From: Acidobacteriaceae bacterium
Lineage (GTDB): Bacteria > Acidobacteriota > Terriglobia > Terriglobales > Acidobacteriaceae
Direction of reading: 5' to 3'
Assembly: GCA_003164255.1 (NCBI GenBank)
Contig: PLST01000599.1
Coordinates: forward strand, 1,462 to 7,692
DNA: 6,231 bases
Positions 1-4,077 of this stretch are shown here, in pieces; positions within the stretch are counted from its first letter, which is position 1; every line of letters starts with the position of its first letter. Both the position numbers and the translations under genes were made by a program. The notes beneath the pieces are model-generated. The model worked only from the letters and a program-made list of their open reading frames with translations. It made no database searches and was not told the DNA's origin.

Positions 1-674
1 TCGTTCACGTTGATCGCCGGAACCAGCAGCTTGCCCTGCTCCATCATCTTGTAGAGCCGGTGAACGCCCGTCGTCGTCTCTTCTGAAACGCCGCGCCACT
101 CCTTCGCCACCTTGTGCCAGTGCTGCTTGTCTTCGGCGTACACCTGCTTCAGCAGGTCCTTGATCACCTGTTCTTCGTGGTTGCCGCTCGGCGTATTCAC
201 CCAGCCGTCGCCTTCTTCCAGCTCATAGCCCTTGTGGATCAGCAGCGTCACGTCGCCGCCGTCATCAACCACCAGTTGCGGCCCCTTGCCACCCTTGTGC
301 GCCAGCGCCTGATAGGTGCACCACCAGTACTCCTCAAGCGACTCGCCCTTCCATGCAAATACGGGCACGCCCGTCGCCGCAATCGCTGCCGCCGCATGAT
401 CCTGCGTCGAGAAGATGTTGCAGCTGGCCCAGCGAACCTCCGCGCCCAGGCTCACCAGCGTCTCAATCAGCACCGCCGTCTGGATCGTCATGTGCAGCGA
501 GCCTGTCACCCGCACGCCAGCCAGCGGCTTGGCCGCCGCGTACTTGTTGCGGATCGACACCAGGCCCGGCATCTCGTGCTCGGCGATGGTGATCTCTTTG
601 CGGCCCCAATCGGCCAGGGCCATATCGGCCACTTTGTAGCTCAGTTCGGTCGCGTCCAGTACGGATGTCGCCAT
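1..674 (-). CDS. ahcY: S-adenosylhomocysteine hydrolase (adenosylhomocysteinase), N-terminal part
   Basis: This cytosolic NAD-dependent enzyme splits S-adenosylhomocysteine into adenosine and homocysteine, clearing the product that inhibits methyltransferases in the activated methyl cycle. The 224 codons in the window begin MATSVLDATELSYKVADMAL. They include the family blocks GSLHMTIQTAVLIETL (residues 58-73), SCNIFSTQDHAAAAIA (84-99), VVDDGGD (135-141) and SEETTTGVHRL (197-207), which hold substrate-site residues. The extra stretch around residues 142-190 marks the long bacterial form. The ATG at 672-674 is supported by a GAGGAG Shine-Dalgarno (plus strand 682-687) seven bases upstream. The NAD-binding domain and C-terminus lie beyond position 1, so the gene is partial only because the window ends. 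It is transcribed divergently from the ArsR-methyltransferase gene, which suggests regulation by it. The identification is near certain. Confidence 0.97.
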   Translation of the reverse strand, partial: MATSVLDATELSYKVADMALADWGRKEITIAEHEMPGLVSIRNKYAAAKPLAGVRVTGSLHMTIQTAVLIETLVSLGAEVRWASCNIFSTQDHAAAAIAATGVPVFAWKGESLEEYWWCTYQALAHKGGKGPQLVVDDGGDVTLLIHKGYELEEGDGWVNTPSGNHEEQVIKDLLKQVYAEDKQHWHKVAKEWRGVSEETTTGVHRLYKMMEQGKLLVPAINVN

Positions 675-681
675 TTCGTTT

Positions 682-687
682 CTCCTC
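682..687 (-). promoter_or_regulatory. Shine-Dalgarno site of ahcY
   Basis: The minus strand reads GAGGAG here, seven bases before the ATG at 674-672. It fixes the ahcY start. The divergent gene at 852 has no comparable site. Confidence 0.8.
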
Positions 688-801
688 GATTTCTGTCTCA
701 TTTACTTCAAACGATCTCTCAAACCTTAGCGCGGGCTCAGGCCTGCCTTCCAACTTAAAAACCTGCAAACCTAAAAACTTTCGGAACCCATCGTCCTATC
801 G

Positions 802-817
802 TGATATGTTGATATGT
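802..817. promoter_or_regulatory. Tandem TGATATGT repeat, candidate operator of the ArsR-type regulator
   Basis: TGATATGT occurs twice head to tail at 802-809 and 810-817. It is preceded by TATC at 797-800, which makes TATC-GT-GATA an inverted pair, and followed by another GATA at 822-825. The block lies in the shared promoter region, as expected for the operator of a winged-helix repressor encoded next door. It overlaps the candidate ahcY -10 box. The repeat is seen directly; its role as an operator is inferred. Confidence 0.5.
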
Positions 818-842
818 ACCAGATACGCGGACCCCGAGTCAA
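813..842 (-). promoter_or_regulatory. Candidate ahcY promoter
   Basis: On the minus strand TTGACT (842-837) resembles a sigma-70 -35 box, and TACATA (818-813) is a weak -10 box with an 18-bp spacer. The -10 lies inside the GATATGT repeat, so a repressor bound there would block it. The -35 match is good and the -10 match is poor, so this is tentative. Confidence 0.3.
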
Positions 843-851
843 CCACAAACT

Positions 852-1781
852 ATGCCCTCGATCGTAAAAATCCTGCGCGTGGTCGCCGATCCCAACCGGC
901 TCCGCATCCTGCTCCTGCTCAAGGGCGAGGAGCTTTCCGTCGCGGAATTGCAGGAAATCCTCGTTATGGGCCAGAGCACCATCTCCACCCATCTCTCCCA
1001 GCTCAAGCAGGCAGGCTTGGTTGAAGACCGCCGCGCCGGCAAAAGCAGCCTCTACCGCCTAACTCCTGCGGAGGGCAGCCCTTTGGAGCAGATTCTTGCT
1101 GAGGCCAGGGCAGAAATCCCCGAATCCTCCTCCGACCAGGCAGCCATGCGCCGCGTCCTGCGCAAACGACAGGACAAGATGCGCGCCTTCTTTGACTCCG
1201 TGGCCGGCCGCCTCGGCAAGAACTACGTCCCTGGCAAATCCTGGAAAAGCGTAGCCGAGGCCTTGTTGCGCCTCATGCCTCCCATGACCATCGCCGACCT
1301 GGGAGCTGGCGAAGGCTCCTTTGCCCTCCTGCTCGCCGAACGCGCCACCAAAGTCATCGCCGTGGATACGTCGGCAAAGATGCTCGAAGTCGGCCGCGAC
1401 CAGGCCCTCCGCAACGGCGTCAAGAACGTCGAGTTCCGCCACGGCGACATGGAAGAAATCCCCATCGCCGACGCCGAAGTCGACCTCGTCTTCTTCTCCC
1501 AATCCCTCCACCACGCCCTGCACCCCGAGCGCGCCCTCCAGGACGCCCACCGCATCCTCGTCCCCGGCGGCCGCATCGTCATCCTCGACCTCGCAAGGCA
1601 CCGCTTTGAAGAAGCCCGCGAATTGTACGCCGACGAGTGGCTGGGCTTCAGCGAGGCCGACCTAGAAGCCATGCTTGAGAGAGCCGGCTTCACCAGCGTC
1701 AGCACATCGGTAGTCGACAAGGAACCCGAAGCCCCCCAGTTCCAAACCCTGCTGGCCGTCGCCCACAAACCCATTCATTAA
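852..1781 (+). CDS. ArsR-family winged-helix regulator fused to a SAM-dependent methyltransferase domain (SahR-like)
   Basis: The 309-residue protein has two parts. Residues 1-75 form an ArsR-type winged helix (ADPNRLRILLLL, then the helix-turn-helix SVAELQEILVMGQSTISTHLSQLKQAGLVEDR, then the wing RRAGKSSLYRL). Residues 110-305 form a class I methyltransferase fold with the SAM-binding motif ADLGAGEGS (148-156), an acidic residue at D172 in VDTS, and the post-motif LVPGG (236-240). There are no cysteines at all, so it cannot use the CxC metal site of classical ArsR or the cysteine set of ArsM. It is divergent from ahcY. ArsR-type regulators of the SAM/SAH cycle (SahR) are known in Proteobacteria, and I infer a similar role here, with the methyltransferase fold as a possible SAM/SAH sensor. 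It could instead still methylate a substrate. No Shine-Dalgarno is visible, but an in-frame stop at 810-812 and no other start codon favour the ATG at 852. Confidence 0.9.
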   Translation: MPSIVKILRVVADPNRLRILLLLKGEELSVAELQEILVMGQSTISTHLSQLKQAGLVEDRRAGKSSLYRLTPAEGSPLEQILAEARAEIPESSSDQAAMRRVLRKRQDKMRAFFDSVAGRLGKNYVPGKSWKSVAEALLRLMPPMTIADLGAGEGSFALLLAERATKVIAVDTSAKMLEVGRDQALRNGVKNVEFRHGDMEEIPIADAEVDLVFFSQSLHHALHPERALQDAHRILVPGGRIVILDLARHRFEEARELYADEWLGFSEADLEAMLERAGFTSVSTSVVDKEPEAPQFQTLLAVAHKPIH

Positions 1782-1856
1782 TCAGATCCCTTCCCACAGA
1801 CGGTTACCCCAAATCCCTCTTGCGCCCTCAGCCAAAAGGCCTGATCATCTGAAATC

Positions 1857-2534
1857 ATGCTGGATGTTCATGCCCCGCATTCGCCGCTCCACGGGACCAA
1901 AGAGTTCTTCTTTCACCTGTTCACCATTACCGTCGGATTGCTGATTGCCACCCAAATCGAGAGCTGCGTGGAGTGGCGGCACCATGTGCACCTGGCGGAG
2001 GAGGCACGCGCATCTCTACGCGTCGAGATTCAGAAGAACTTTGACGATCTGAAAGCCGCCGAGCCCGGTCTTCAGTCCTGGAGAAACGAGGTGCAGGCGG
2101 ATTTGGATGCCTTGGCCAGGATTCAGGCGCACCCCAACGACAAGGCGGTACAGCGAGCATCCATATCTGTGAGTGCCCATGGAATCACGCTGAGTAACAC
2201 GGCATGGAAGACCGCGGAATCGTCCGGCGCACTGGCCTACATGCCCTATGCCGAGGCGCAACGCTATGCCCAGATCTATCAAGCCCAGGAGCACCTTCTG
2301 GCGATTCAGGAGTTACCGATCGACGATATGGCCCATGTCATCGGCCTCGTTTCAAAGTTCAGCGACACCAGGACGCTAACGCCCCAACAAGCTGGAGAAC
2401 TGGCTGAGCCATTAGGACAGGTCGCATTCCTGCTCGCTGACGGGTCGATGGTGATGAAACAGAACATCGAGCTCAATCAGGCATTTCTTGAGGGGCGCGA
2501 GCCGCAAGGGGATTTCACTGAAAAGCTCAAGTGA
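1857..2534 (+). CDS. Hypothetical protein with one N-terminal membrane segment
   Basis: The protein has 225 residues. After a short polar start (MLDVHAPHSPLHGTKEF), residues 17-35 are hydrophobic (FFFHLFTITVGLLIATQI) and should form one membrane span. A mostly helical soluble part follows, with charged, possibly coiled-coil stretches around residues 44-92. The 'DVHAPH' opening followed by a 'TITVGLLIA' span and an 'EW.HH' motif is a pattern I recognise from uncharacterised acidobacterial proteins. No catalytic motif is visible and no function is assigned. The start lacks a clear Shine-Dalgarno, but no other methionine precedes the membrane segment. It is separated from the upstream gene by 75 bp and could be co-transcribed with it. 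Its stop codon lies next to the 35-bp repeat that marks the left edge of the island. Confidence 0.8.
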   Translation: MLDVHAPHSPLHGTKEFFFHLFTITVGLLIATQIESCVEWRHHVHLAEEARASLRVEIQKNFDDLKAAEPGLQSWRNEVQADLDALARIQAHPNDKAVQRASISVSAHGITLSNTAWKTAESSGALAYMPYAEAQRYAQIYQAQEHLLAIQELPIDDMAHVIGLVSKFSDTRTLTPQQAGELAEPLGQVAFLLADGSMVMKQNIELNQAFLEGREPQGDFTEKLK

Positions 2535-2589
2535 GATCTTGGTGGATCGTTTTTGACCGTCGCTGCATGTAGTCCATCAGCAGGTACTG
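2527..2589 (-). pseudogene. Relic of a second VWA-gene 3' end
   Basis: Read on the minus strand in the VWA frame, this piece gives QYLLMDYMQRRSKTIHQDLT and a stop at 2529-2527. The intact VWA protein ends QYLLMDYMQRRSKMVH. The first 35 bases (2589-2555) are identical to 4128-4094. Beyond them the codons differ mostly at wobble positions (TCG/TCA, AAG/AAA, CAT/CAC), which suggests former coding selection. Upstream of 2589 the frame runs into palindromic DNA with no VWA similarity. It is probably the original 3' end of the VWA gene, stranded by an insertion. Confidence 0.5.
2555..2589. repeat. 35-bp direct repeat, left copy (att-like)
   Basis: The sequence is identical, base for base and in the same orientation, to 4094-4128, and starts GACCGTCGCTGCATG. 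The two copies are offset by 1539 bp and bracket the toxin-antitoxin island. This copy is outside any intact gene, 20 bp beyond the stop of the 225-residue ORF. Confidence 0.9.
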
Positions 2590-2624
2590 CCGGGGGCCCC
2601 CGGTCCCTCGTCCGCCGCGGCGGA
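2590..2624. repeat. Two adjacent perfect palindromes
   Basis: CCGGGGGCCCCCGG (2590-2603) and TCCGCCGCGGCGGA (2611-2624) are each perfect 14-bp palindromes, separated by seven bases. The first begins at the base after the 35-bp repeat ends. The stretch 2597-2610 (CCCCCGGTCCCTCG) recurs exactly at 3667-3680. It may be a REP-like element or the terminal structure of an inserted segment. Confidence 0.75.
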
Positions 2625-2824
2625 GGCACCAGGGTTTGGAAAAAGTCTTGTGCCCCATTCAAACCACGCGTGTCCATGAGTTCGGTGATGCTTTGCAGCA
2701 CTTCGAGCTGATGCGCTCTCGCAGAGGGTTTGTCGGCTTGCGTAGACATTCCCTGTCGTAGCAGATATTCAGCTTCGTGCAATATGTGAAACCATTTAAG
2801 CCACGACGAGCGACATTTCCCCAT
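2605..2824 (-). CDS. Small hypothetical ORF after the antitoxin, probably truncated
   Basis: An open frame from ATG 2824-2822 overlaps the last 29 bases of the antitoxin gene. It reads MGKCRSSWLKWFHILHEAEY at first and continues through helix-rich sequence such as ARAHQLEVLQSITELMDTRG to about residue 65. It then enters the palindromes at 2624-2590 and would continue in nonsense sequence to a stop at 2477-2479 inside the opposite-strand 225-residue gene. The natural end therefore seems lost at the island edge, and the end coordinate given is only where protein-like sequence fades. An internal ATG at 2749-2747 is another possible start. The function is unknown. The ORF may be spurious, since nothing beyond residue composition and its position in the operon supports it. 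Confidence 0.35.
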
Positions 2825-3137
2825 GCTCTTTGCGTGTGGGGGTGACGGTTATTTTGACATCCTGGCCAAGTGCCGTGAGAAATTCAATTAGTCGGCCCAC
2901 GGAGAAATCACCGGAACGATTGCGGGCGAGAGAAGAGACGCGCGGTTGTTGAATGCCGAGGAGTTTTGCTGCTTCTGCCTGCGTCAGTCCGCGATCTTGG
3001 ATGATTGAGTAAATCTGTAGCGTCAGCCGTGCTTTCAAGAGCTCCTGAGCTGGATTAGGCAGACCGATATCGGCAAAGATATTCCCGCTGCCTGCAATTG
3101 CCTTTTCAGCTTTGAGACGTGTAGTTCTGGTTGCCAT
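2796..3137 (-). CDS. XRE-family antitoxin (HigA-like, HTH_37 type)
   Basis: The 113-residue protein has an N-terminal segment typical of this antitoxin type (GSGNIFADIGLPNPAQELLK, residues 17-35). A Cro/C1-type helix-turn-helix follows at 51-72 (LTQAEAAKLLGIQQPRVSSL), and then FSVGRLIEFLTALGQDVKI (78-96), which recurs in the family. It should bind and neutralise the toxin encoded immediately upstream and repress their shared promoter. The ATG at 3137-3135 is preceded seven bases upstream by AAGGAAGG (plus strand 3152-3145), a strong ribosome site inside the toxin gene. The two genes are two bases apart and presumably translationally linked. The toxin-first order is that of higBA systems. The C-terminal tail after residue 100 (TRKEHGEMSLVVA) looks variable. 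Confidence 0.88.
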   Translation of the reverse strand: MATRTTRLKAEKAIAGSGNIFADIGLPNPAQELLKARLTLQIYSIIQDRGLTQAEAAKLLGIQQPRVSSLARNRSGDFSVGRLIEFLTALGQDVKITVTPTRKEHGEMSLVVA

Positions 3138-3139
3138 GT

Positions 3140-3508
3140 TTATGCCTTCCTTTCTTTGTAGTCTTGTTCCGCGCTGGCCAATCTCTTATGGATTAGCTCA
3201 ATTTCCGACTTTGGCGTTGCGATGCCGGACTTCGATTTTTTCTGAAACACATGAAGCACGTAAAGCACGCCCTTATAACGAACGGTGTAGACGCCGCGCC
3301 AGGTGTTCCCATCGAATGGAGCGACAATTTCCATTACGCTATGGCCGCCAAAGCCCTTTAGCGGCTTAGCTGCGGGGTCTGTCATTCCTTGTTGGGCCGC
3401 GTAAAGGGCTTGCCCAATGTCCCGACGCACAGCTTCAGGAAAAGAGCGAATATCTTTTTGCGATGTCCCTATCCAGATGACAGGTTTTGGAACTTCATCA
3501 TCGTCCAT
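3140..3508 (-). CDS. RelE/HigB-like toxin (phage Gp49-like family)
   Basis: The 122-residue protein has the layout of the Gp49-like/HigB branch of the RelE superfamily: KPVIWIGTSQKDIRSFPEAVRRDIGQAL (residues 8-35), then KPLKGFGGHSVMEIVAPFDGNTWRGVYTVRYKGVLYVLHVFQKKSKSGIATPKSEIELIHKRL (48-110). The 'YTVRY...YVLHVFQKKSKSGIATPK' block is the family hallmark. Toxins of this group are usually ribosome-dependent mRNA interferases, which is family knowledge not shown here. It overlaps no gene and ends two bases before the antitoxin start. Its own start, ATG 3508-3506, has no Shine-Dalgarno, but a perfect TATAAT box lies just upstream, which points to a leaderless or nearly leaderless message. It is intact by length and motifs. 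Confidence 0.88.
   Translation of the reverse strand: MDDDEVPKPVIWIGTSQKDIRSFPEAVRRDIGQALYAAQQGMTDPAAKPLKGFGGHSVMEIVAPFDGNTWRGVYTVRYKGVLYVLHVFQKKSKSGIATPKSEIELIHKRLASAEQDYKERKA
3145..3152 (-). promoter_or_regulatory. Strong Shine-Dalgarno of the antitoxin gene
   Basis: The minus strand reads AAGGAAGG seven bases before the antitoxin ATG, within the last codons of the toxin gene. The toxin has no such site, so translation should favour antitoxin over toxin. Confidence 0.7.
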
Positions 3509-3510
3509 CT

Positions 3511-3532
3511 AATATACTATTATACGTATATT
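3511..3532. promoter_or_regulatory. Inverted repeat AATATAC-N8-GTATATT, candidate autoregulatory operator
   Basis: AATATAC (3511-3517) and GTATATT (3526-3532) are perfect inverted arms around an 8-bp spacer. A second palindrome, TATACGTATA (3521-3530), is nested in it. The arms straddle the TATAAT box, which is where an XRE antitoxin would bind to repress its own operon. The repeat is plain in the sequence; the binding protein is inferred. Confidence 0.55.
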
Positions 3533-3547
3533 GATATAAAAACAAGA
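3519..3547 (-). promoter_or_regulatory. Promoter of the toxin-antitoxin operon
   Basis: A perfect -10 box TATAAT lies at 3524-3519 on the minus strand. Possible -35 boxes are TTGTTT (3545-3540, 15-bp spacer) or TCTTGT (3547-3542, 17-bp spacer), neither strong. A start site about seven bases downstream of the -10 would be near 3512, only four or five bases before the toxin ATG at 3508. Confidence 0.55.
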
Positions 3548-3573
3548 GGAAAATTTGACTGTTGCACAAATCT

Positions 3574-3593
3574 AAACCACGCCTTTGTGGTTT
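3574..3593. repeat. Hairpin AAACCAC / GTGGTTT
   Basis: There are seven-bp perfect arms (3574-3580 and 3587-3593) around a 6-base loop. The right arm with its flank, GTGGTTTGAGTGGG (3587-3600), matches 13 of 14 bases of the minus strand at 2667-2654, near the other end of the island. No T-run follows, so it is not an obvious terminator. Confidence 0.5.
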
Positions 3594-3667
3594 GAGTGGG
3601 AAACCAGGAACTCAACCTCAAACGTCGCGCCGAACCCCACTCTGCCGCTAAAACCTGGCCGCCCCCC

Positions 3668-3696
3668 CCCCGGTCCCTCGCCCCTGGGGACCGGGG
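3668..3696. repeat. Palindrome CCCCGGTCCC ... GGGACCGGGG
   Basis: Perfect 10-bp arms at 3668-3677 and 3687-3696 have a 9-base loop and directly follow a C-run (3662-3671). The sequence shares a 14-bp identical block with 2597-2610 and the CCCCGGTC core with 5372-5379. It is likely a REP-type intergenic repeat. Confidence 0.7.
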
Positions 3697-3733
3697 ACTC
3701 AAGAAAACCCCGCCTCTGTCCGCCGACCCCAAA

Positions 3734-3751
3734 TGCACCAACTTCGGTGCA
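3734..3751. repeat. Hairpin TGCACC / GGTGCA
   Basis: Six-bp perfect arms (3734-3739 and 3746-3751) surround a 6-base loop. It lies between the GC-rich palindrome and the longer A/T-rich inverted repeat. Its function is unknown. Confidence 0.45.
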
Positions 3752-3760
3752 AACAGTCCC

Positions 3761-3819
3761 GCAAAAGTGACAAAAACTCGTCAAAAACCCGCATTTTCCG
3801 TCATTTTTGTGCATTTTGC
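3761..3819. repeat. Long imperfect inverted repeat
   Basis: The left arm is GCAAAA-GTG-ACAAAAA (3761-3776) and the right arm is TTTTTGT-GCA-TTTTGC (3804-3819). The arms pair at 13 of 16 positions, with the mismatch confined to a central 3-base bubble and a 27-base loop. It could be a foldback structure in RNA or the ends of a small element. Confidence 0.5.
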
Positions 3820-3833
3820 AGAGCGAGAGTCGA

Positions 3834-3879
3834 GTTGGTCTAGGACACTTCGTTCAAAACCGTCGTGTTGGTCTAAGAC
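3834..3879. repeat. Direct repeat GTTGGTCTARGAC, two copies 33 bp apart
   Basis: GTTGGTCTAGGAC (3834-3846) and GTTGGTCTAAGAC (3867-3879) differ at one base. Each contains a short GTC-N3-GAC inversion. The second copy lies within a larger inverted pair, GTCGTG (3862-3867) and CACGAC (3884-3889). They may be protein-binding iterons. Confidence 0.5.
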
Positions 3880-4033
3880 GATTCACGACACTTTGCATGC
3901 GACTGCCCAATCGTCGCGTCCTGAGTGCCGTTTTGCACGCAAATCGGCAACTCGCACGCGTCAGAAAATTAGGTGCGGGCAAAATAAAACTCTCCTCACA
4001 GCAGACGATTGGGACCCGCGCCGCGTCAGCGAC

Positions 4034-4063
4034 AAAAAAGCTGAGAGCTGAAAGCTCAGAGCT
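4034..4063 (-). terminator. Rho-independent-like terminator of the VWA gene, built from AGCT heptads
   Basis: On the minus strand, AGCT-CT-GAGCT (4063-4053), loop TTC, and AGCTC-TC-AGCT (4049-4039) form a stem of 9 pairs with one 2-base mismatch. It runs straight into six T (4039-4034). It lies 15 bases past the VWA stop codon. Stem plus U-run fits an intrinsic terminator, although the stem is only moderately GC-rich. Confidence 0.55.
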
Positions 4064-4073
4064 AAAAGCTGCC
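4039..4073. repeat. Five-unit heptad repeat AGCTNNN
   Basis: AGCT occurs at 4039, 4046, 4053, 4060 and 4067, exactly every seven bases. The units are AGCTGAG, AGCTGAA, AGCTCAG, AGCTAAA and AGCTGCC. It ends four bases before the VWA stop codon on the opposite strand. Such heptamer arrays expand and shrink by slippage. Confidence 0.8.
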
Positions 4074-4077
4074 TCTC

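Larger units (their letters stand above)
675..851. other. Divergent ahcY / ArsR-methyltransferase intergenic region
   Basis: This 177-bp region carries the signals for two divergent genes. Nearest the plus-strand gene is a GATA-rich block (797-825) with a perfect tandem repeat. Nearer ahcY there is an A-rich stretch with TAAAAAC at 756-762 and again at 772-778 (16-bp spacing), and a palindrome CAGGCCTG. If the proposed ahcY promoter is right, the ahcY leader is about 130 nt. I looked for the conserved core of the SAH riboswitch, which often precedes ahcY in other phyla, and did not recognise it. Confidence 0.6.
3509..4077. other. Gene-free, repeat-rich region of the island
   Basis: These 569 bases carry no convincing gene. 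The open frames here (for example plus 3596-4051 or minus 3814-3572) are low-complexity, proline- or glycine-rich readings of GC-rich palindromes and lack ribosome sites. From left to right the region holds the toxin-antitoxin promoter, a 7-bp-stem hairpin (3574-3593), a run of ten C (3662-3671), the CCCCGGTCCC inverted repeat (3668-3696), a hairpin (3734-3751), a long imperfect inverted repeat (3761-3819), a 13-bp direct repeat (3834-3879) and the AGCT heptads (4039-4073). Confidence 0.65.

Noticed and set aside
114..758. A 214-residue plus-strand open frame
   Set aside because: It is the antisense shadow of ahcY, whose protein motifs are unmistakable on the minus strand.
675..800. SAH riboswitch in the ahcY leader
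   Set aside because: The leader is long enough, but I could not find the conserved core or a matching pairing pattern. A covariance-model scan would settle it.
1059..1774. Two long minus-strand frames across the ArsR-methyltransferase gene
   Set aside because: They are biased shadow frames of a high-GC gene, with no ribosome sites or recognisable domains.
3834..3889. CRISPR-like or tRNA remnant
   Set aside because: There are only two short imperfect repeats 33 bp apart, no array and no cloverleaf pairing.
3596..4051. A 151-residue plus-strand frame, with an 80-residue minus-strand frame at 3572-3814
   Set aside because: Both read through GC-rich palindromes and low-complexity repeats, have no Shine-Dalgarno and show no domain.
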